From Parabacteroides sp. FAFU027 (GTDB lineage: Bacteria > Bacteroidota > Bacteroidia > Bacteroidales > UBA7332): a DNA stretch of 64,000 nucleotides. The stretch lies in assembly GCF_022808675.1 (NCBI RefSeq), contig NZ_JAKZKV010000001.1:186001-250000 (forward strand), given 5' to 3'. Below the pieces are notes generated by a model that worked only from the letters and a program-made list of their open reading frames with translations, was not told where the DNA came from and searched no databases. The translations under genes and the position numbers were made by a program. This document shows positions 52,299 to 59,480 of this stretch, piece after piece (within the stretch, counting starts at the first letter, position 1; each line of letters starts with the position of its first letter).

Positions 52299-52357
52299 AA
52301 CGACTCATTTCTCACAACGCACAAACACACAGTTAACCACCAATAATTCAAAAGATA

Positions 52358-53347
52358 ATGAAAAGCATCAACCAACTGAGACTTATTACAGTTTTCACCG
52401 CATTACTCCTTTGCGGAACAACACAAGGAGAGACTTTGAAGCTTAACCTGAAAAAGGGTGACCAATTCCTGATGCATGGCCGCTTCAACATCACCACTTC
52501 GATCATTGCACCGGATAAGAACATGGAAATGCATGTAAAATTCGCTCCGGATATTTTGTATCGGATTAAAGAACAGACTCCGCAGGGGTACGCGATGGAT
52601 GTTTCGTTTGAAAGACTGCTCATGAATGCCGCAACTCCACTAAAAGAGAAAGACTTCAGCATTGATACCGACGCTATTGCATTCAGCGACTCCCTCAGCA
52701 CAACGACAGGCGATGTTGACCTGAAGAAACAACTGGGTATTATGTTGAAAATGATGATGGGAAAAAGCCTCTCCCTGGACGTTGCCCGGAATGGAAAGAT
52801 ACTAAAAACCGGGAATATTGCAGAAGCAATGCAACCGGCCCTGAATTACATGACCCGCCAACTGGCCAAAATGAAACTACCGGCTGATTCCTTAGAGAAA
52901 ATCAAGGCAAAGCAAAAGAATAACCTCAAACAGGCTGATTTTGCTTCAGGGTTCGAGAAAACGTTCATCGAATTACCGGAGAAACCGCTTAATCCGGGGG
53001 ACACCTGGCAAACGTTCACTCCTTTGCAAGGTGACACATTACATAAAATGACCAACACCTACAAATTACTAGCTATAAATCCGGACGAATACCTGATTGA
53101 AAGCGTTTCGAGCCTGCCGGAAATGCCTTCATCCGGGGCAGGTGGTTTTCTGGCCATGCTGTTCAAGCTGGAAATCGGAGAAAACAAAGCAATATATCAT
53201 CTGGACCGTAAAACAGGATGGATTAAGAGCTTAGATGGTTCGATGACAATTTCCATTACCATCAATAGTAATTCTTCAGACAAGAAGCAAGCCGAAGGTA
53301 AAAGTACCAAAATGTCGATCCGGACCGACTATACAGTCACGATGTAA
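52358..53347 (+). CDS. Exported DUF6263-like protein
   Basis: A signal peptide (MKSINQLRLITVFTALLLCG) starts this 329-residue protein. The mature part is of beta-sandwich character, with LKLNLKKGDQFLMHGRFNIT, FIELPEKPLNPGDTWQ near 208 and IYHLDRKTGWIKSLDGSMTI near 282. These features resemble the DUF6263 family as I remember it. Function is unknown. It is a separate transcription unit between the HD gene and the hydrolase gene. Confidence 0.65.
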   Translation: MKSINQLRLITVFTALLLCGTTQGETLKLNLKKGDQFLMHGRFNITTSIIAPDKNMEMHVKFAPDILYRIKEQTPQGYAMDVSFERLLMNAATPLKEKDFSIDTDAIAFSDSLSTTTGDVDLKKQLGIMLKMMMGKSLSLDVARNGKILKTGNIAEAMQPALNYMTRQLAKMKLPADSLEKIKAKQKNNLKQADFASGFEKTFIELPEKPLNPGDTWQTFTPLQGDTLHKMTNTYKLLAINPDEYLIESVSSLPEMPSSGAGGFLAMLFKLEIGENKAIYHLDRKTGWIKSLDGSMTISITINSNSSDKKQAEGKSTKMSIRTDYTVTM

Positions 53348-53444
53348 GAACAGGTGATTAGCTCACGGTTGAGCTCTTGATCGTAATACCAACAAAATTG
53401 ATTCATCTCCTTATTCCGTTTAACCTTTCAGAAAAACCACCATC

Positions 53445-54758
53445 ATGAACAGAGTACTCCTTTCCCTTCTTGTCTTGCTATTTGGCACATTGATTTCATG
53501 CCGGGGAGTGAATCACTCAAACGAAACAATTAAGGCCATTGAGAAAACGGATTCGTGCCTTACGGATGCTGCCAACAAATATGAGGTGTATATTCCGGCA
53601 AGGACGAAAGAGGAGGAAAAGTTGCCATTACTGGTGATTATTGATGCGCATGGTTCCGGAAAGTTTGCCCTGAATAAATTCAAGCTGGCTGCCGGGAAAT
53701 ATCCGATGATATTAGTCGCTTCCGATTATGTAAAAAACGGTTTTGAAGGGTATGACCGGGCAATACAAACACTGATTAACGATGTACGCAGCAAATATCC
53801 GGTAGGGAAAGCACTGTTCCTGACCGGTTTTTCGGGTGGAGCACGCATGGCATTGGGTTATGCGTTGGGACATCCGGCAGACGGACTGATCCTTTGTGGG
53901 GCTTTGGCCGGACGGAACGAAATCAGCACCCTCTCCTGCCCGATCATCTCCATTTCAGGAACGGATGATTTTAATTTTATGGAGACGGCTCAGTATCTTT
54001 TTCAGGAAGAATCCCTTCCGCATAATCTGAAAATTGAATTGACCAATGCTTCACACAGCTGGCCCGACAGCCTGATACTGGACAATGCAGTGGGGTATCT
54101 GCATTTCGTCACGCCAAATGCAGAATCTGCGAATACGAGGACTCAACTAACAGCCTATAATCAGCAACAACAAACCCGAATTGAATCACTGAAGCAACAG
54201 GGAGATTACCTGAAAGCAGCACTTATCGCCCGAAATATGGCCTCCGTTGAGCTCTTTGACTGGAATAAAACATTTGCCACAACCTATAATTCCCTGAAAA
54301 ACGATGTGGTGTACAGAAATCAGCTCAGCCGTCTCGGAAATTGCCTGAACTACGAAATCGGGATGCGTCAGACTTATGTGGAGGCTTTCAACACCAAAGA
54401 GAGCAACTGGTGGAAAAACGAAATCAATACCGTTGAAGGTAAAATCAAAACCGAACAGGACGCCATGCGTGCAGACATGTACCGGAGAATTAAAGGATTC
54501 TGGGGAATAGTCTGTTACTCGCTGGGGAAACAAGCCATAGCTCAACACAATGCAGACTTACTGAACCGGGTTTTATTCGTTTACCGCACGATAGAACCTG
54601 AAAACTCCGAGATGTATTACTACTCTGCCTTCCCTCCTTTCTGGCAGGGTAACAATGAGGCGACAATTTCCGTTCTTCGAAAAGCGCTCAAAGCCGGATT
54701 TACTGACCTGAACAGGTTGAAAACGGATTTTCCGGAATCAATCAGTTCTAAGCTTTAA
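53445..54758 (+). CDS. Lipoprotein alpha/beta hydrolase
   Basis: This 437-residue protein has a lipoprotein signal (MNRVLLSLLVLLFGTLISCR, lipobox LISC). The hydrolase domain shows LPLLVIIDAHGSGKFAL and the nucleophile motif FLTGFSGGARMALGYALG (GFSGG) near residue 130; histidine is in NASHSWPDS near 200. The C-terminal 200 residues are helical and TPR-like (AALIARNMASVELFDWN, EATISVLRKALKAGF). It looks like a periplasmic esterase or peptidase-like hydrolase with an added protein-binding part; substrate unknown. Confidence 0.75.
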   Translation: MNRVLLSLLVLLFGTLISCRGVNHSNETIKAIEKTDSCLTDAANKYEVYIPARTKEEEKLPLLVIIDAHGSGKFALNKFKLAAGKYPMILVASDYVKNGFEGYDRAIQTLINDVRSKYPVGKALFLTGFSGGARMALGYALGHPADGLILCGALAGRNEISTLSCPIISISGTDDFNFMETAQYLFQEESLPHNLKIELTNASHSWPDSLILDNAVGYLHFVTPNAESANTRTQLTAYNQQQQTRIESLKQQGDYLKAALIARNMASVELFDWNKTFATTYNSLKNDVVYRNQLSRLGNCLNYEIGMRQTYVEAFNTKESNWWKNEINTVEGKIKTEQDAMRADMYRRIKGFWGIVCYSLGKQAIAQHNADLLNRVLFVYRTIEPENSEMYYYSAFPPFWQGNNEATISVLRKALKAGFTDLNRLKTDFPESISSKL

Positions 54759-54839
54759 AGGCTCGTATCAAAAGAATTGTAAGTCTGACTCTCAAGCTCC
54801 ACCGGGCAATCCAAGTTTGTTCGTTTATTTCATTACTGT

Positions 54840-54917
54840 CAATCCGGCAAGCGGCTTTGAGCCGCTGCCCGGTGTGGGGCTCTAGCATTCAGTAGCTATG
54901 AGCCGCTTAAAGTGTAA
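54840..54917. repeat. GC-rich imperfect palindrome, dispersed copy 2
   Basis: CAATCCGGCAAGCGGC begins this copy exactly as at 36314; the second arm AGTAGCTATGAGCCGCTT is partly decayed. It lies in the 388-bp gap between the hydrolase gene and the first duplicated exported-protein gene. Confidence 0.7.
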
Positions 54918-54988
54918 CAAATACCCCCTTAAATTTGAACATTCTTAAATCTTGTCCCAGGTAAAATGGAATCTGAGACAAAAGGAGC

Positions 54989-55052
54989 TTCCATTTCCAC
55001 ACATCCAGCCACATTCCACACCACACAATTCCACAAATTTCCACACTCCACA
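54989..55052. repeat. TTCCACA-rich tract upstream of duplicated gene 1
   Basis: TCCA occurs eight times in about 64 bp, many at 10-11-bp steps (for example 55005, 55016, 55031, 55041). A similar tract precedes paralogue 2 at 56417. It may be a set of protein-binding sites. TTCCACA resembles part of a DnaA box (TTATCCACA), though none is exact. Confidence 0.6.
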
Positions 55053-55088
55053 AAATCATTATTCATAAATATATCAGCGCATTAGCAA

Positions 55089-55105
55089 TTCCGGCACAAT
55101 GATTG
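55089..55105 (+). promoter_or_regulatory. Shared CCGGCAnAATnATTG element before paralogue 1
   Basis: TTCCGGCACAATGATTG is 41 bp before the ATG at 55147. It aligns with the sigma-54 form TGGCACG-N4-TTGC as CGGCACA-ATGA-TTGT, with GG and TTG in register. Related sequences occur at 56509 and 58130. Confidence 0.5.
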
Positions 55106-55146
55106 TCCTTTTCAAAGAGAGTAACAAACCTCTAAAATCAATCATT

Positions 55147-55671
55147 ATGAAACCGCTAAGAATAATAGTAACCGGAATGGCAATCTTCATTGCCTGTGCC
55201 ATGCACGCTCAATTTTCCATCAGTGTAAATATCGGTGCCCGTCCGTCATGGGCTCCCGCTGTAGAAGCGAGTGTACGGTATTATTACCTGCCCGATGTAG
55301 ATGTATATTATGACATTCCCTCGTCTATGTTTATTTATATGGACAATGGAGAATGGATACACAGACGCGAACTTCCCGGACGATTCCGCAACTACGACCT
55401 GCACCATTGCCGCAAAATGGTAATCAACGATTATCGTGGAGATTCCCCATACACCCATTACCGCTATAGTGAAAGATATGCGCCGGGGCGTGATTATGAT
55501 CACAACAATTACGCTCGCTCCGAAAGAGGATATTACCCCGACAACGACCGTCGTACTTATGAAGTTTCTTATAGAGACAATCAACGGTACAGACAAGACG
55601 GCGATGAAAGGGAGGACCACGATCGCGGCAGAGGACACGCTTATGGCAGATATAAAAGCTGGAAGGATTAA
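55147..55671 (+). CDS. Exported His/Tyr/Arg-rich protein, paralogue 1
   Basis: The start MKPLRIIVTGMAIFIACAMHA gives a signal peptide; the frame open from 55099 covers the promoter element and is less likely. The mature protein (about 153 residues) has IGARPSWAPAVEASVRYYYLPDVDVYYD, then a WIHRRELPGRF block and a long polar tail rich in H, R, Y, D and G, ending RGRGHAYGRYKSWKD. The paralogue at 56566 matches in the first 110 residues and at the end. Function unknown; the tail might bind metal or glycans. It is followed by a terminator hairpin also shared with the paralogue. Confidence 0.72.
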   Translation: MKPLRIIVTGMAIFIACAMHAQFSISVNIGARPSWAPAVEASVRYYYLPDVDVYYDIPSSMFIYMDNGEWIHRRELPGRFRNYDLHHCRKMVINDYRGDSPYTHYRYSERYAPGRDYDHNNYARSERGYYPDNDRRTYEVSYRDNQRYRQDGDEREDHDRGRGHAYGRYKSWKD

Positions 55672-55699
55672 AAGCCAGAGCTGTCCTGACTGCTAAAAC

Positions 55700-55720
55700 G
55701 GGGTTGTAAGTTTCGACCCC
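55700..55720 (+). terminator. Hairpin after paralogue 1
   Basis: GGGGTTG (55700-55706) pairs with CGACCCC (55714-55720). The surrounding GCTAAAACGGGGTTGTAA is identical after paralogue 2. Confidence 0.55.
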
Positions 55721-55821
55721 AAAACTTATTCCACACATTTACATTACATACATATCGAAAAATCTGGTGTGGGGTAATTATAATTCGCAAATCACATTAA
55801 ACACCAATATAATAGTCTATT

Positions 55822-56325
55822 ATGAAAAAGTATCTTTTATTATTTGCAGTAATCTCCTTCATTTCAGTATCATCATTCGGCCAGAACTCATTAGCAACGG
55901 GTAGAAGCCAGTTAAATTTCGGTGTAGGTCTCTCTGACTGGGGAGTACCTCTTTACCTGGGATTTGACCATGCCGTCAGCAGTGATGTAACGCTGGGAGG
56001 AGAACTAACTTATCGCTCATATCGCGAATACTGGGATCACTATTATTACGACCATAGTATAACCGGTATTTCAGGAAATGCGAATTACCACTTTAATAAC
56101 GTATTCAACATTCCCCGCAACTGGGATCTCTATGCGGGACTCAACCTCGGATTCTATGTATGGAGTTCACCCGACACATACGACGGATCTCACACCTCCG
56201 GATTAGGACTGGGAGCTCAGATAGGCGGACGCTATTTTATTTCAAAAAAAGTGGGGATTAACCTGGAGTTTGGTGGAGGAAATGCCTTCTCTGAGGGGAA
56301 ATTTGGCCTGACAATCAAGCTATAA
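55822..56325 (+). CDS. Small outer membrane beta-barrel protein
   Basis: This 167-residue protein has a signal peptide (MKKYLLLFAVISFISVSSFG) and eight-strand-barrel features: alternating strands QLNFGVGLSDWGVPLYLGFD, VTLGGELTYRSY, GISGNANYHFN, WDLYAGLNLGFYVW, GLGLGAQIGGRYF and the terminal FGLTIKL. It belongs to the porin-like family common in Bacteroidota. It stands between the two exported paralogues and has a terminator after it. Confidence 0.83.
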   Translation: MKKYLLLFAVISFISVSSFGQNSLATGRSQLNFGVGLSDWGVPLYLGFDHAVSSDVTLGGELTYRSYREYWDHYYYDHSITGISGNANYHFNNVFNIPRNWDLYAGLNLGFYVWSSPDTYDGSHTSGLGLGAQIGGRYFISKKVGINLEFGGGNAFSEGKFGLTIKL

Positions 56326-56344
56326 CATTTCTGTATCTCTATAG

Positions 56345-56394
56345 AGAAAGCTGTGGATAGATCAAATAATGCTGTTCACAGCTTTCTTGTTTTA
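56345..56394 (+). terminator. Terminator after the barrel protein gene
   Basis: AGAAAGCTGTG (56345-56355) pairs with CACAGCTTTCT (56377-56387), then TGTTTTATT. Confidence 0.75.
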
Positions 56395-56412
56395 TTGAAA
56401 AGGGTTGATACA

Positions 56413-56466
56413 CATGTCCACACCTATCCCCATCGCCCTTCTACAGTTTTCCACAACTTTCCACAC
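56413..56466. repeat. TTCCACA-rich tract upstream of duplicated gene 2
   Basis: TGTCCACACC, TATCCCCATC, TTTTCCACAAC and TTTCCACACC follow at about 10-11-bp steps, about 100-150 bp before the ATG at 56566. The tract corresponds to the one at 54989. Confidence 0.55.
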
Positions 56467-56508
56467 CGCACTAAAGGCACACACCTATCATTATCAACCA
56501 GTTAACTA

Positions 56509-56525
56509 TTCCGGCATAATAATTG
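56509..56525 (+). promoter_or_regulatory. Shared CCGGCAnAATnATTG element before paralogue 2
   Basis: TTCCGGCATAATAATTG lies 40 bp before the ATG at 56566, essentially the same distance as in paralogue 1. Confidence 0.5.
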
Positions 56526-56565
56526 AATTTATATCAGTATAAGACATTCTTTAAAAGCGAACATT

Positions 56566-57063
56566 ATGAAACCTTCAAAACTTATAGTAGCCGGATTGGC
56601 AATATTACTTGCCGGTGCAATGAAAGCACAAGTATCTGTCAATGTAAACATTGGTGCCAGGCCGACATGGGGACCTGTTGTTGAACAGGACGTCAGATAT
56701 TACTATCTGCCCGAAGTAGAAGCTTATTACGATATTCCATCAGCCATGTTTATTTATGCTGACAATGGAAGATGGGTACACAGACACCAGCTTCCCGGCA
56801 GATTCAGGGACTACGACCTGTATCGTGGCCGCAAAATCGTAATCAATGATTATCGCGGTAATTCGCCATATATCCATTGCGGATATACCCCAAGAAATAC
56901 TCCTCCGGGACATGCTTATGGCCGTTACTTTCACGGTAACCCAAACAGAGGTTATTATTACAGGGAATATGATCGCCAGCCCCGGGAAGAATTTTACAAG
57001 GAAAAAGGAAATGGTCATGGCAGAGGACATGCGTATGGCAGAAATAAAGAGTGGAAGGATTAA
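56566..57063 (+). CDS. Exported His/Tyr/Arg-rich protein, paralogue 2
   Basis: This 165-residue protein has a signal peptide (MKPSKLIVAGLAILLAGAMKA) and the same plan as the gene at 55147: IGARPTWGPVVEQDVRYYYL, RWVHRHQLPGRFRDYDLYRG, GRKIVINDYRGNSPYIH and the tail GRGHAYGRNKEWKD. The variable tail is shorter and richer in G and P. Upstream tract, promoter-like element and 3-prime hairpin are all shared with copy 1, so the duplication included the whole unit. Confidence 0.72.
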   Translation: MKPSKLIVAGLAILLAGAMKAQVSVNVNIGARPTWGPVVEQDVRYYYLPEVEAYYDIPSAMFIYADNGRWVHRHQLPGRFRDYDLYRGRKIVINDYRGNSPYIHCGYTPRNTPPGHAYGRYFHGNPNRGYYYREYDRQPREEFYKEKGNGHGRGHAYGRNKEWKD

Positions 57064-57090
57064 GAGCCGCCCGGTCATGACAGCTAAAAC

Positions 57091-57111
57091 GGGGTTGTAA
57101 TACTCAACCCC
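57091..57111 (+). terminator. Hairpin after paralogue 2
   Basis: GGGGTTG (57091-57097) pairs perfectly with CAACCCC (57105-57111). Confidence 0.55.
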
Positions 57112-57170
57112 ACATTCTTTAGCCAAAATCAAAAACACCAACCCATTTAAAAGAACAAACAAAAAATATC

Positions 57171-58073
57171 ATGAACCAATTAACTTTTAAACGTATGAAA
57201 ACTTTCAAAATCTACGCAGTGATCGCTGCGCTTGCATTGACCTCTGCTTCTTGTGTCGAAAATTCAGGTAAATACAAATCCATGGTTGCCCAACGGGATT
57301 CGCTGAAACTGGAAAACGAGGCTTTGGATTCAAATTATAATCAAACACTTGCGACAATTAACGATGTTGAAGCCGGTTTTGCAGAGATCAGCAAAAGCGA
57401 AAACCGGATGAAGCTCAATATTAAAGGCACTTCAGAAAATGCGGCATCCAGAAAAGCAATTATCGGTGAACAAATGAATATGATCAAACAGATCATGGAG
57501 CAAAATAAGGCCAGGATTGCCGAACTTCAACGGATTTCAGGCAAAAAAGGAAAAGAGAACAGTACTCTGACTAAAACCATTAAACGTCTGCAAGGCGAAC
57601 TGGCAGAAAAAGATGCGCTGATACAGTCTCTGCAGGAAGAACTTAATCAGAAAAACATCAAGATTGATGAGCTCAACGGCACCGTTAATAATCTGAATAA
57701 CAACGTAGCCGAACTGAATAAAGTCAGTGACCAGCAAAAAGCAACCATCAAAACCCAGGATGACAACATCAATACAGTATGGTATTGCGTGGCTTCTACC
57801 AAAAAGCTGAAAGAAGCACATATCCTTTCCGGAACCGGTCTTTTCCAAAAGAAAAAAGTGATGGACAAGGAGTTTGATCAACAGGCATTTACCCAAGGTG
57901 ATCTGAGAAGCATGACTTCGATCCCGACTAATAGCAAAAAAGTGACCATTCTATCAGCACATCCTAAAAACAGCTATAATCTGGTAGCCGGAGCAAATAA
58001 AACAATCTCAATCGAAATCACCAACCCATCCAGATTCTGGAGCGTATCGAAGTATCTGGTCGTTCAGATCTAA
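57171..58073 (+). CDS. Lipoprotein with a long coiled coil
   Basis: This 300-residue protein begins with a signal that ends in TSASC (either from MNQLTFKR or from the second ATG at 57195, MKTFKIYAVIAALALTSASC, the better lipoprotein start). Residues 40-195 form a heptad-rich coiled coil (LQGELAEKDALIQSLQEELN). The C-terminal domain of about 100 residues includes NTVWYCVASTKKLKEAHILS and SHPKNSY-like beta strands. I do not recognise a named family, although similar proteins occur in Bacteroidota. It lies 108 bp after paralogue 2. Confidence 0.72.
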   Translation: MNQLTFKRMKTFKIYAVIAALALTSASCVENSGKYKSMVAQRDSLKLENEALDSNYNQTLATINDVEAGFAEISKSENRMKLNIKGTSENAASRKAIIGEQMNMIKQIMEQNKARIAELQRISGKKGKENSTLTKTIKRLQGELAEKDALIQSLQEELNQKNIKIDELNGTVNNLNNNVAELNKVSDQQKATIKTQDDNINTVWYCVASTKKLKEAHILSGTGLFQKKKVMDKEFDQQAFTQGDLRSMTSIPTNSKKVTILSAHPKNSYNLVAGANKTISIEITNPSRFWSVSKYLVVQI

Positions 58074-58117
58074 ATTCATTCAAAATATCAGATTTGACAG
58101 ATGATCACAGCATTATT

Positions 58118-58162
58118 ATAACGGGAATAATCCGGTAAATTGATTATTTTTGTTCCCGTTAT
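58118..58162 (+). promoter_or_regulatory. Inverted repeat enclosing the response regulator promoter
   Basis: ATAACGGGAA (58118-58127) and TTCCCGTTAT (58153-58162) form a perfect 10-bp inverted repeat around TAnnTTTG (TATTTTTG at 58145-58152) and the CCGGnA element (58130-58146). The second arm includes the AT of the ATG at 58161. It could be an operator or an RNA hairpin that closes the start codon. Confidence 0.6.
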
Positions 58163-59480
58163 GCAACAGAGAATACTGATCATCGAAGATGACACCACCT
58201 TTGGAACCATGTTGCAAAGGTGGTGTCTTCGTAATGGATACGAGGCTGAGCTATGCTCAAAAGTGTCGGCTGCACAAGAGGTACTAACAAACAAGAAAGT
58301 AAACCTCGTGCTGACGGATCTTCGTCTGCCCGACGGAGACGGAATCCTGCTCCTGCAATGGATTCGGGAGCAAAAGATGACTATGCCCGTTATCGTTATG
58401 ACCAGTTATGCTGAAATACGGAGTGCAGTGGCAGCCATGAAGCTGGGTGCGGAAGATTTCCTTGAAAAACCTATCAATCCTACCGTTCTTAAAGAAAAGA
58501 TCGAGCAGGCTTTGTCAAAGACGCAGGAAAAAGTACGACCAACCCAACCGGTCAAACCGATAGCCAATAATATGGTGATGGGAAAAAGTGCAGGTGCCAG
58601 ACTGATGTATAATCACATCTTGCGTGTAGCCCCTACCCGAATGGCCGTACTGATTCTTGGCGAAAGCGGTACCGGAAAAGAGTATGCCGCACGGATGATT
58701 CACGAAAACAGTACCAGGAAGAATAAACCGTTTATTGCAGTGGATTGCGGGAGTTTATCGCGGGAGCTGGCTCCGAGCGAACTGTTCGGACACCTGAAAG
58801 GCTCATTTACCTCAGCCGTGGAAGATAAAACAGGGGTATTTGTCCAGGCAAACGAAGGAACCGTGTTCCTGGATGAAGTGGGGAATCTGTCGTATGATGT
58901 GCAGGTGCAACTGCTCAGGGCCTTACAGGAGCAAAAAGTTCGTCCGGTAGGCTCAGCCAAGGACATCAAGGTAGATGTACGTATCCTTGCCGCAACCAAT
59001 GAAAACCTCGAAACAGCCATTGCCGAAGGCCGTTTCCGGGAAGATTTATACCATCGTCTGAATGAGTTTTCTGTTTTCGTACCGCCATTGCGGGAACGGA
59101 AAGGTGATATTGAAGTATTTGCTAATGAATTCCTACGGCAAGCCAATGAAGAGTTGGATAAAGCGATTCTGGGATTCACCCCGGAAGCCCTTGCTATGCT
59201 TGAAAAGCACCATTGGAGCGGAAACCTGCGTGAGCTGCGCAATACGGTGCGAAGAGTGGTTCTGTTTGCATCCGGGGAGATGATTACCCCGGAGGACTTT
59301 CCTGCTTTTGCAGCAGCTCCGACGATCGAAGATATGGCCCTGCAACCCGAAAACGAACGGGAACAAATTGAAAACGCGCTCCGGAAAGCGCGCGGCAATA
59401 AAACATTAGCAGCCCAACTGCTTAAAATTGACCGTAAAACGCTCTACAACAAAATGCACCTTTACGGTATTAAACTTTGA
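58161..59480 (+). CDS. NtrC-family response regulator
   Basis: This 439-residue cytoplasmic regulator has a receiver domain (1-120, with D10, D11 and the phosphoacceptor D53 in LVLTDLRLPDGDG), an AAA+ ATPase (about 145-375: Walker A GESGTGKE near 174, Walker B GTVFLDEVGNLS) and a Fis-type DNA-binding domain (REQIENALRKARGNKTLAAQ, to the end). The loop that contacts sigma-54, usually GAFTGA, reads GSFTSA here near residue 214. A longer frame from 58140 adds seven residues, but the receiver motif favours 58161. It converges on the histidine kinase and overlaps it by 11 bp. Confidence 0.88.
   Translation: MQQRILIIEDDTTFGTMLQRWCLRNGYEAELCSKVSAAQEVLTNKKVNLVLTDLRLPDGDGILLLQWIREQKMTMPVIVMTSYAEIRSAVAAMKLGAEDFLEKPINPTVLKEKIEQALSKTQEKVRPTQPVKPIANNMVMGKSAGARLMYNHILRVAPTRMAVLILGESGTGKEYAARMIHENSTRKNKPFIAVDCGSLSRELAPSELFGHLKGSFTSAVEDKTGVFVQANEGTVFLDEVGNLSYDVQVQLLRALQEQKVRPVGSAKDIKVDVRILAATNENLETAIAEGRFREDLYHRLNEFSVFVPPLRERKGDIEVFANEFLRQANEELDKAILGFTPEALAMLEKHHWSGNLRELRNTVRRVVLFASGEMITPEDFPAFAAAPTIEDMALQPENEREQIENALRKARGNKTLAAQLLKIDRKTLYNKMHLYGIKL

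Noticed and set aside
55089-55105. Confirmed sigma-54 promoter
   Set aside because: The GG and TTG positions fit, but the -12 GC dinucleotide is missing in all three copies, so it is reported only as a shared element.
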